Below are positions 7,379-14,304 of a stretch of DNA of 32,231 nucleotides, piece after piece. The DNA is taken from the NCBI GenBank assembly GCA_025449835.1, contig JANWIO010000140.1, positions 1-32,231 of the forward strand. Reading direction: 5' to 3'. How positions within the stretch are numbered: the stretch's first letter is position 1; each line of letters opens with the position of its first letter. The notes below the pieces were generated by a model that saw nothing but the letters and a program-made list of their open reading frames with translations, did no database searches and had not been told where the DNA came from. This DNA comes from Vampirovibrionales bacterium. Lineage in GTDB: Bacteria > Cyanobacteriota > Vampirovibrionia > Vampirovibrionales > JAGQHJ01. Made by a program: the position numbers and the translations under genes.

Positions 7379-8530
7379 ATGAGGAGCCCTTCAAAGCGTA
7401 TTTTAATCTTGTCATCCAGCACCGGCGGGGGGCATCAGAGTGCAGCAATGGCCCTCCAGGAGAGCTTTACACGACTTTCCCCTGGTCAAGTATTAGTCAA
7501 CATTGCACAAGTACTGGAAGAAGCCAATTTTATAACCCATCGTTTTGCCGATCTGTATAACTATCTCCTCCGCTATCATCAGCATTACATGCGCTATTAC
7601 TATGGTGCCATTGAGCGTTTACGGCCGTATGAATCGCATTTTCTCTTCCAACTCTGCCTCAAATATGGTGTCCAACTGGTGGAAAAAATCACCCCGACGG
7701 AGTTGGTTTCCGTTCACCCTATGACACAGCATTTTTTCGTTTATCTTTTAAAAAAGCTGCGGCTCATCGATAAAGTCCCCATTATCACCGTTGTGACCGA
7801 CCCATGTGCAGGCTTCTGGAAAGGTTGGGCTTGCCCTGAAGTTTCCCAGTATTTTGTGGCCAGTGATGATGCCAAAGCCCAACTGATTGCCTATGGCATC
7901 GAAGATTCCCGAATTGCGGTTTCCGGCATGCCGGTTCATTCTAAATTTAAGCCGTTAAACTCAGTGGATGAAAAGCAAGCCTTAAAAGCAATGTTAGGCC
8001 TTGATACCGAACGGTTTACAGTCCTCGTTAATGCCGGCTGGATTGGCGGAGGCAATGTCCCCGATCTGTACGAAACCTTGTTGAGGAAGCCCTTGGATAA
8101 CATTCAACTGGTTTTTCTGGCGGGGCAAAATGAGAACTTGTATCAGTATGCTAAAAAGCTTTCTGTGAATACATCGGTTCCCATTAAAGTGCTGGGATTT
8201 TCCAATAATGTTGAGCAGTGGATGAACGCCTCAGATGTAATGGTCTCAAAGCTAGGTGGACTTACCACCTTTGAAGCCTTGTCCTGTCAACTCCCCATTT
8301 TAGGAGACTGCCTGACCCCCCCGATGCCTCAAGAAGCCGGGACGGCAAAATTTATCCAATCCTCAGGTGCAGGCACCTTAATAACTGATCCACAACAGAT
8401 TTTACAAGCGCTGGATACCTTAATTCATTCACCTGGCCACTATCAAGAAATGAAAGCAGCCACCATAAAAGCCAACTGCTCGGGAGCGGCAGACAAAATC
8501 GCCTCAGAAATTCTCAAATATCCAGTTTAG
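7379..8530 (+). CDS. GT28 glycolipid glycosyltransferase (MGDG synthase/UgtP-like)
   Basis: This 383-residue enzyme belongs to the family that transfers a sugar from a UDP-sugar to diacylglycerol (plant MGDG synthase, Bacillus UgtP), working at the inner face of the membrane. The N-terminal STGGGHQSAA loop (residues 14-23) is the family hallmark. It is followed by VVTDPCAGFWKGWACPEV, FVASDDAKAQLI and GMPVHSKF, which match the acceptor and linker region. The C-terminal half has VLVNAGWIGGGNV, VLGFSNNVEQWMNASDVMVSKLGGLTTFEAL and PQEAGTAKFI, typical of the nucleotide-sugar binding half. AGGAA upstream of ATG supports the start. The sugar (glucose or galactose) and product cannot be decided. It implies that glycolipids are made in this lipid A-bearing cell. 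Confidence 0.85.
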   Translation: MRSPSKRILILSSSTGGGHQSAAMALQESFTRLSPGQVLVNIAQVLEEANFITHRFADLYNYLLRYHQHYMRYYYGAIERLRPYESHFLFQLCLKYGVQLVEKITPTELVSVHPMTQHFFVYLLKKLRLIDKVPIITVVTDPCAGFWKGWACPEVSQYFVASDDAKAQLIAYGIEDSRIAVSGMPVHSKFKPLNSVDEKQALKAMLGLDTERFTVLVNAGWIGGGNVPDLYETLLRKPLDNIQLVFLAGQNENLYQYAKKLSVNTSVPIKVLGFSNNVEQWMNASDVMVSKLGGLTTFEALSCQLPILGDCLTPPMPQEAGTAKFIQSSGAGTLITDPQQILQALDTLIHSPGHYQEMKAATIKANCSGAADKIASEILKYPV

Positions 8531-8559
8531 GGTTTTGGAATGCTGGATTTTGAAAATAA

Positions 8560-8589
8560 TTGCTTTCCTTGAATGCTCCACGTTATGAT
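8560..8589 (+). promoter_or_regulatory. possible promoter for the SDR gene
   Basis: TTGCTT at 8560-8565 and TATGAT at 8584-8589 are separated by 18 bases. The -10 is good (5 of 6) and the -35 poor. Confidence 0.28.
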
Positions 8590-8649
8590 GAAATGATTGT
8601 GACCTTGTATTCTTAAAAGCGATTGTAGTAGGAAGTTATCACACACCTT

Positions 8650-9396
8650 ATGGGACTTTTAAACGGTAAAAAGGTTTTCATTTCAGGGGGCTCTCGAGGG
8701 ATTGGGAAAGCCTTATGTCAAGTTTTTGCTCAGGAAGGCGCAGATGTTGCCTTTAATTACACCAATTCTGACATAGACGCACAAGACACTCTGGAAAAAA
8801 TCCGCCAATGTGGCCGACAAGGGTTGGCCTATAAAGTTTCTGTCACCAATAAGCAGGGTATTGTGGACATGGTGGATGACATTATTGAAAAATTTGGTGA
8901 AATTAATATTTTGGTCAACAATGCCGCTGTAAACAAGGCAGATTTATTTGCAACAACCACTGAAAAGTCTTGGAAATCCATCGTTGATATTAATATCAAT
9001 GGATTGTATTACCTCACAAAACCCATTTATAAAAATATGATGCGGCTTCGCTCTGGATCAATTTTAAATATTACCTCTATTGGGGGTGTTAGAGCCCTTC
9101 CAACATCGGTACATTATGCCACAACCAAGGCTGCCGTGGTTGGGTTTACAAAATGCCTGGCCCGAGAAGCTTGTAACTTTGGAGTTTCGGTAAATGGAAT
9201 TGCCGCCGGGATTTTTGATACCGACCTGGGACATTCGCTTCCAGAACATTTTAAAACCATGTATCAAAGCTGGTGCATGAAAGGCCGCTTTGGAAAGCCT
9301 TCCGAGTTGGCCGAATTTGCAGCCTTCATGGTTTCGGATAAAAATACCTATATGACGGGCGAAGTGATTATTCTTGATGGCGGAACCGTTGTTTAA
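8650..9396 (+). CDS. short-chain dehydrogenase/reductase, FabG-like
   Basis: This is a classical SDR of 248 residues. The cofactor loop is SGGSRGIG (residues 12-19), NNAA follows at 90-93, and the catalytic Ser lies in NITSIGG (S143). The Y-x-x-x-K pair is Y156/K160 in HYATTKA, and the C-terminus ends in GEVIILDGG. The Arg after the first glycines favours NADPH. This is the pattern of 3-oxoacyl-ACP reductase, but no acyl carrier protein or other fatty-acid gene is adjacent, so another ketoreductase role is possible. AGGAAG lies about 15 bases before ATG, a loose ribosome site. The enzyme class is firm and the substrate open. Confidence 0.88.
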   Translation: MGLLNGKKVFISGGSRGIGKALCQVFAQEGADVAFNYTNSDIDAQDTLEKIRQCGRQGLAYKVSVTNKQGIVDMVDDIIEKFGEINILVNNAAVNKADLFATTTEKSWKSIVDININGLYYLTKPIYKNMMRLRSGSILNITSIGGVRALPTSVHYATTKAAVVGFTKCLAREACNFGVSVNGIAAGIFDTDLGHSLPEHFKTMYQSWCMKGRFGKPSELAEFAAFMVSDKNTYMTGEVIILDGGTVV

Positions 9397-9405
9397 CAGG
9401 CTTGC

Positions 9406-9942
9406 TTACCGATCCAATATCACAATGGTACCGGCAGCAAAATCTGCAATCCGTTTTTCCTGATCTGTGACCAAAATCATAATGGCGGCAATGCTCCCTG
9501 AAAACAGGAGCATATCGAGTAAATCAAACAGTTCTCGAATAAAACTTGTCCAGATATTAATCTGTCCGCCGCGATCTGTTACCACCCGAATACCTAACCA
9601 TACCTTACCCGGGGTTTTTCCATAATTAAAGGTATGAAAAGCCCAATAGTATAAAAAGTAGGAGGCCACTGAAAACAAAAATGCCCCCACAAAGAGAATT
9701 ACGACTAAAACAGGCTCTGCTTTTCCAAGCGGACTAAAGAGTTTTAACACGCTGGGCAGCATGAGGAAAAAGCCAATCCAAACACCGGCCAAAAACAAAG
9801 TGATGATAAGCTGGTCAACGATTCTGGCCACCACACGCCGGGCAATCCCGGCCAAGGGTAAAGAAATCTCCACCAACTCCGGTGTCCAAATGGTATGATG
9901 TTGATGTTCATTTGGTTGAAGCATAACTTCAGGTACCTGCAT
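9406..9942 (-). CDS. RDD family membrane protein
   Basis: This 178-residue integral membrane protein carries the RDD features: Arg then Asp in the first helix region (RVVARIVDQLI), a second and third hydrophobic segment, then the conserved GKTPGKVWLGIRVV loop. It ends with RELFDLLD and KRIADFAAGTIVI. RDD proteins are poorly characterised and may act in transport or membrane homeostasis. It is divergent from a SpoIIM-like gene, a partnership I recall from many bacterial genomes. The two start codons share a single CATG, so ATG at 9942 may be too far upstream; ATG at residue 7 (9924) is an alternative. Confidence 0.85.
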   Translation of the reverse strand: MQVPEVMLQPNEHQHHTIWTPELVEISLPLAGIARRVVARIVDQLIITLFLAGVWIGFFLMLPSVLKLFSPLGKAEPVLVVILFVGAFLFSVASYFLYYWAFHTFNYGKTPGKVWLGIRVVTDRGGQINIWTSFIRELFDLLDMLLFSGSIAAIMILVTDQEKRIADFAAGTIVILDR

Positions 9943-9943
9943 G
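9917..9943. promoter_or_regulatory. overlapping palindromes at the RDD/SpoIIM divergent start
   Basis: TGAAG at 9917-9921 is inverted as CTTCA at 9927-9931. It is followed by the perfect 10-bp palindrome CAGGTACCTG at 9930-9939 and then the shared CATG start at 9940-9943. The AGG of the palindrome is a plausible ribosome binding site for the rightward gene. The symmetry could also be an operator. This is a description of sequence, not proof of function. Confidence 0.4.
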
Positions 9944-10951
9944 GATTCTCATGAACTCCCTTTAAGTTATAGGCAAGTTTTTGAAAAACTGAAGTCTCAA
10001 ATTGATACGGCTTTAAAGTCTGGCCTTAAATCCCAATCACCGGCCTTTATTGAGGAGTTTGCCTACACCTACTTACAATGTTTGAGTACCTTTTCTCAGA
10101 TTAAAGCACATCCTCAATGGCAAAACTACCTCCATCCATGCCAAAAATTAATTGTTCAAGCGAATGTTTTACTTTATCCAGAGGAAGAAACATCCTTTTC
10201 AGGGCTTTTGGAGAGCTTTTGGGTAAAGCTACCCGCCCAAATGTGGGAGAATCGTTACTTTCATCTGCTTTCATTCAGCATTATCTTAGTCACAACGTTT
10301 ATTGGATTTATCATTGTCCATCAAAACTTTGAAATGGCCCCAATCATGATGCCCACTTTTCTTCGCTCATCCCACGAACTAGAGGCTTATCTCTTCTCAA
10401 AATCGGCACAAAAAACCATGCTGACAACGGGGAGAAATTATGGCGTGGGAGCCAAAACATTGTTTGCCTCGTTTTTGTTTATGAATAACTTAAAAGTTGC
10501 CATTATTTGCTTTATTTCGGGCTTTTTATTTGGGATTCCAACCTTTATTTTGCTTATTCAAACCGGGCTCATGCTCGGTGCCCTGCCTGCCTTGTTTTAC
10601 AACGGTGACTTAATTGGACTAGGTGCATGGCTTTTGCCTCATGGGGTTCCAGAAATATCGGCCATTATCTTAGCAGGCGGAGCAGGCCTACGGATTGGCT
10701 TTACCATGCTCCATCCTGGTTCAGATGGGATTGGGAAAGCCCTTAAAAAAGCGATAAAGTCTGTCACAGGAACGATTTTTCTTTGTACAATCCTATTAAT
10801 CTGGGCAGCCATTGTAGAATCCTTTGTGCGTCAAAGTACCCTTTCCGATTCAGAGCGATATTTTATCGCAGCCCTTTCTTTTATTCCGCTTTTTCTGCTG
10901 TTTGCCCGTTCTTATTTTGCGTACCGCCAGTGTAACCAAGGTGTTCCGTAA
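9941..10951 (+). CDS. SpoIIM-like (stage II sporulation protein M family) membrane protein
   Basis: This 336-residue protein begins with a helical cytoplasmic domain of about 105 residues, followed by five or more membrane segments. The SpoIIM/COG1300 signature is visible in order: MNNLKVAIICFISGFLFGIP, a QTGLMLGALP stretch, LLPHGVPEISAIILAGGAGL, and a final pair of helices. In most bacteria these proteins have nothing to do with spores. They sit beside RDD proteins, as here, and their function is unknown. No other sporulation gene is present. The start ATG overlaps the divergent RDD start by two bases, so the promoter must lie within the RDD gene. Confidence 0.85.
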   Translation: MDSHELPLSYRQVFEKLKSQIDTALKSGLKSQSPAFIEEFAYTYLQCLSTFSQIKAHPQWQNYLHPCQKLIVQANVLLYPEEETSFSGLLESFWVKLPAQMWENRYFHLLSFSIILVTTFIGFIIVHQNFEMAPIMMPTFLRSSHELEAYLFSKSAQKTMLTTGRNYGVGAKTLFASFLFMNNLKVAIICFISGFLFGIPTFILLIQTGLMLGALPALFYNGDLIGLGAWLLPHGVPEISAIILAGGAGLRIGFTMLHPGSDGIGKALKKAIKSVTGTIFLCTILLIWAAIVESFVRQSTLSDSERYFIAALSFIPLFLLFARSYFAYRQCNQGVP

Positions 10952-11109
10952 AAACTTAACAGTGAAAGCATACCGAAACAAAAGCGGTCCCTGTTGATTA
11001 AATTTTGTATCAATTTTTCAAATTTCTTAACCACTGTGCCGATACTCCACATGGAACTGCCGGAATATTGTCCTGGCTGATGAACGTTTTCAATGTTGGA
11101 GAGAGACAA

Positions 11110-11646
11110 ATGGCAAAACGGCATCAGGATCTGCCATGGTTTGATCAGTATCCTCATTTAAGCAACCTTATTTTGCTTAGCCCAAGCCTTCAAAAAGAGC
11201 TACAAGTGGTTTTGGCTGAGTGTATTTTATCCACGTTAAAACGGTATATATACTTAATCCGTAAAACATCCCCCAACTTTAAACTTTGTGTCAGGCCACT
11301 GTGGAACCTTTATCTCAGCAACAAACAACCCGATAAATGGTCAGAAGCAAGCCCCAAACTCCATAAAGCGTATAGTCTCATCATGATTTTACCAGAGGAT
11401 ATCCTATACCATATTGACCAATACGCTGAAGGGTTGGTCAACTACCTGTGTGCCGAAATTTTAACAGGACATTTCGATCTATTTGAATCCAAGTATCACC
11501 TCTATCGGTGTTTTAACTTTAACCAAACGCAGTTAAGATGCGTCCCCAACTCAAGCCACAACGTCATGTTCTTTATTTCAGAGAAAAGTCCCGAAATTGA
11601 GGCCCCAGAAATATTGGGAGAAGAGGTTTTACTGAACTTCAGATAA
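11110..11646 (+). CDS. unknown 178-residue protein
   Basis: No family is recognised. The protein appears soluble and mainly helical, with several Cys and aromatic residues and no signal peptide. ATG 11110 is chosen because GGAG lies eight bases before it. A TTG at 11005 would add 35 residues of non-coding-looking sequence without a ribosome site. The gene follows the SpoIIM-like gene by 158 bases on the same strand and might be cotranscribed. It converges on an FG-motif gene across a 25-base hairpin. Confidence 0.68.
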   Translation: MAKRHQDLPWFDQYPHLSNLILLSPSLQKELQVVLAECILSTLKRYIYLIRKTSPNFKLCVRPLWNLYLSNKQPDKWSEASPKLHKAYSLIMILPEDILYHIDQYAEGLVNYLCAEILTGHFDLFESKYHLYRCFNFNQTQLRCVPNSSHNVMFFISEKSPEIEAPEILGEEVLLNFR

Positions 11647-11668
11647 GCCTTGAATAAGTAAAGGCTTA
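11644..11668. terminator. hairpin between convergent genes
   Basis: TAAGCCTT at 11644-11651 and AAGGCTTA at 11661-11668 form a perfect 8-bp stem with a 9-base loop, spanning both stop codons. There is no T-run on either side, so it may only weakly terminate. Confidence 0.3.
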
Positions 11669-12016
11669 AGATTCTCCCCAACAGCCTACATAATGGGAAC
11701 CAATTTTAACCACATGCTCCTGATCCGTTGGCCGAGCAGCCGGTAAGGCTTTAACAATCTGCCAAATATGGTTTAAATCGGCAACCTGACCATTGGGAAC
11801 CACCCAAAAATAGACGGGCTTATCATTTTCAACAATGGGATTTTGAGGCCTAAAAAAGGAGACCTGCGCTGTGGGATTACTGCGAGTGGGTCGATCAACC
11901 ACGGTAATCTGTGCTTGACGAAAACACGCCTCTAATAAACGCTGAATCCCATCCAGCGTTTTGGTATCTGGTTTGCTACCAAACGTAAGTGGTTTAATGC
12001 TGTTTACAATCCGCAT
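11666..12016 (-). CDS. small unknown protein with N-terminal LTFG motif
   Basis: This 116-residue protein is not recognised. The start at 12016 is well supported by GAGGG seven bases upstream; in-frame codons extending to 12070 lack support. LTFGS at residues 10-14 is another case of the F-G motif seen in this window. The rest is a compact alpha/beta-looking domain with ACFRQAQITVVDRP, then KPVYFWVVPNGQV and VVKIGSHYVGC, with no membrane segment. It lies downstream of the kinase-like gene on the same strand and could share its transcript (150-base gap). Confidence 0.65.
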   Translation of the reverse strand: MRIVNSIKPLTFGSKPDTKTLDGIQRLLEACFRQAQITVVDRPTRSNPTAQVSFFRPQNPIVENDKPVYFWVVPNGQVADLNHIWQIVKALPAARPTDQEHVVKIGSHYVGCWGES

Positions 12017-12166
12017 GCTTAATCCCTCAACTATTGATGCACTCTTGAGCGGTCTGATCCTTGTGTGCAAGTCCCATCCACACCCTCATTTTGAAAAGAA
12101 TAATACAAACCCCATTCAGGATCCAAGAAAATCTGACGGCGTCCCAAGGATTTTCGAATGCAAGCT

Positions 12167-13006
12167 TTACGGAGCAGCAGATTCATAAGCCCTTTTTAAC
12201 ACAGATTCACAGACCAAAATGCCCCCTTTAAATTGATTCTCTGTATCAAAATTGGGATCAAAATAGCGGATAAACCCAGCGTCTACCAAAATTGAATTGA
12301 CGCGATCATAGGCATACCCAATGAGGATATTGTGCTTTTGAGCCACTTCAGCAATGGATGAGGGTCCTCTTGCATCAAGCTGCTTACGAGTGAATGGTGG
12401 CTCAGAAGGAATAAATTCAGAAAGAATCCAACCTTTTTTATTCGCAAAACCCGATAGGTAGGATTTCATAATATCTTTAGCGCCTTGTCCTGAAAGAAAC
12501 GTTAACGCTTGAAATTCAGTGACGGGAGAGTTGTTATTTTTAAAAACTTTTAATGCAAAAGCCTGATCTCCCACTTGTACTTTAAAAACCTCACCATCGC
12601 TCCCTGAATCAATAAATGAAATCTTGATGGGAGCAACTCGTTTAGACACCTCATCAGGAGATTTTGCTTCGACCCGTCGATTTCCCTCCCAGTGACGTGA
12701 TAGTTGGAGTGCAATGTCATCCAAAACGTTACAAACTGCTTCACGGGTGGGAAAATGGGTTAGAAAAGCCTGTGGAATGTTGCCTAAATAAGGGCCATGT
12801 TGAGTTTCATGACGCTCTAATAAAGTATCAAACTCCTCATCCGGAATCCAGCGTTGTTGCATAGCTTGATATAAGTTTGTGGGACTCTCTTGACCAAAAC
12901 GAAGCGAAACGGAAGGAAGATTACGAGACAACAAATTCTGTGTCGAAGAATTCCTTCGAGAGATCTTCGTGGCATAACGTTGGGTCGATAATGGGAGGAT
13001 ATTCAT
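12167..13006 (-). CDS. divergent protein-kinase-like protein with N-terminal LRFG motif
   Basis: The first 125 of 279 residues are unrecognised and include LRFG at 35-38. The last 150 resemble a protein-kinase fold. There is a glycine-rich loop (GSDGEV, 135-140), an ATP-lysine strand (ALKVFK, K153), a candidate alpha-C Glu (E164 in VTEFQ) and a hinge-like WILSEFI (193-199). A possible catalytic/metal region follows: D234 and N237 in YDRVNSILVD, and D250 in RYFDPNFD where DFG would be. The D-to-N spacing is shorter than in typical kinases, and HRD is not intact. It may be a pseudokinase, an effector-type kinase or another ATP-grasping family. GGGGG six bases before ATG fixes the start. The kinase assignment is inference. 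Confidence 0.6.
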   Translation of the reverse strand: MNILPLSTQRYATKISRRNSSTQNLLSRNLPSVSLRFGQESPTNLYQAMQQRWIPDEEFDTLLERHETQHGPYLGNIPQAFLTHFPTREAVCNVLDDIALQLSRHWEGNRRVEAKSPDEVSKRVAPIKISFIDSGSDGEVFKVQVGDQAFALKVFKNNNSPVTEFQALTFLSGQGAKDIMKSYLSGFANKKGWILSEFIPSEPPFTRKQLDARGPSSIAEVAQKHNILIGYAYDRVNSILVDAGFIRYFDPNFDTENQFKGGILVCESVLKRAYESAAP

Positions 13007-13042
13007 ACAAAGCCCCCGCTTCAAAGCGTTTTGTGTACTTTT

Positions 13043-13070
13043 CAGATATAAACCGAAGCCATTTTCTCAA
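13043..13070 (-). promoter_or_regulatory. possible promoter for the kinase-like gene
   Basis: Read on the minus strand, TTGAGA (complement of 13065-13070) is followed after 16 bases by TATCTG (complement of 13043-13048). The -35 is good and the -10 weak. Confidence 0.28.
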
Positions 13071-13161
13071 TTGCCTTCAAAAGCCATTGTTGTTACAAAG
13101 CGTAATACTTCATCAACAATTTCACGATACTTCCCAGGGATATATTACTTCAGGCATTTGC

Positions 13162-14256
13162 TTAAGCGTGGATGATTTCCCACACCAACTGGGTGACCTG
13201 CTCCAGCTCATCCACATAAATAAACTCGCCTAAACTGTGGGAAAAATGAAATCCCATCCCCAAAACAATACTGGGCAAACCACCATGATTGAGAATATGG
13301 GCATCAGAACCAATATTCATGGGTTTTACCTCGGGCGTAATGCCCAGTTTTTCACAGGCAGCCTTTGCCATACCGATGGAAACATGATCTGGGGGCACCA
13401 CAAAACGAGCATATTTATGGGTGGGCGTAAAAACAACCTTACCCCGTGGGAATTGCTCTTGGATTTCTTGGGAAACCTCTTGGATTTGTGTTAAGAGTGC
13501 TTCTAGGGCATATTCATCATGGCTTCTGGCTTCCCCTTTAATGGTGGCTGAGGGCGCCACAATATTAAAGGCATCTCCCCCTTCAATCACCCCAAGATTC
13601 ATAGTTGTTTCTGGACTTAAACGCCCAGAAGGAAGACTCGCACAAAGATGTGCAGCCATTTCAATGGCACTTACCCCAGCTTCAGGGGCAATACCGGCAT
13701 GAGAGCGAATACCCTCTAATTGAAACAGCAAGCCTTTTTGCGAAGGGCCTGCATCAAAAATATCGCCAATGGCCCCTTCCCCATCTAAAACTAACCCCAT
13801 CTCTGCCTCGCTCTGCTTTAAATCAAAGGCTTTTAGCCCCAAAAGCCCCACCTCTTCTTGAGAGGAAAACAAAAGCTCTAAGGGATGGTTCTGTCCGATG
13901 CCTTCTTCTTTTAAACGCTCAACAATCCGCAGAATCGTTGCAATTCCGGATTTATCATCGGCTCCTAAAATGGTTTTTCCCGCAGAACGAATAATGGGGC
14001 GCCCATCCTGCACGTCTTCAATGGGTTCAATCCCTTCACAGGGGGGAACACTATCCATGTGGGCAGAAAGCAGAATGGTTTTCTTGCTGGGAGCACCGGG
14101 GATTCGCACAAACAGATTACCCGCCTCATCCACATGCATATCCGTATACCCCAACGACTGAATGACACGCTGAATATACGCTCGAATCCGTTCTTCTTGT
14201 CCGGAGGGGTTATGAATCGGCACGAGTTCTTTAAATCGTTCAGCGGTTTGTGCCAT
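13162..14256 (-). CDS. M20 family zinc peptidase (PepT-like aminotripeptidase)
   Basis: This 364-residue enzyme has the complete M20 metal site: H66 and D68 (SAHMDSVPP), bridging Asp in ILGADDKSG (D100 or D101), the catalytic Glu pair in SSQEEVGLLG (E134/E135), an Asp in VLDGEG, and the last His in GFHFSHSLGEF. Residues from about 180 to 290 form the usual inserted dimerisation domain (SHAGIAPEAG). It most resembles the tripeptidase T branch and probably cleaves peptides in the cytoplasm. AGGAG eight bases upstream of ATG supports the start. It follows the malic enzyme by 48 bases on the same strand, so they probably form one operon. Confidence 0.9.
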   Translation of the reverse strand: MAQTAERFKELVPIHNPSGQEERIRAYIQRVIQSLGYTDMHVDEAGNLFVRIPGAPSKKTILLSAHMDSVPPCEGIEPIEDVQDGRPIIRSAGKTILGADDKSGIATILRIVERLKEEGIGQNHPLELLFSSQEEVGLLGLKAFDLKQSEAEMGLVLDGEGAIGDIFDAGPSQKGLLFQLEGIRSHAGIAPEAGVSAIEMAAHLCASLPSGRLSPETTMNLGVIEGGDAFNIVAPSATIKGEARSHDEYALEALLTQIQEVSQEIQEQFPRGKVVFTPTHKYARFVVPPDHVSIGMAKAACEKLGITPEVKPMNIGSDAHILNHGGLPSIVLGMGFHFSHSLGEFIYVDELEQVTQLVWEIIHA

Positions 14257-14304
14257 CTATTTTTTCTCCTTTCAACGCTCTTTAAAATCAGGCGAGAAAC
14301 AAGT

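Noticed and set aside
9941..10951. SpoIIM-like gene as evidence for sporulation
   Set aside because: Family members are widespread in non-sporulating bacteria beside RDD genes, and lpxC marks a Gram-negative cell with no other spore gene here.
11005..11109. N-terminal extension of the unknown gene from TTG 11005
   Set aside because: No ribosome site, while ATG 11110 has GGAG at ideal spacing; the extension does not look like protein.
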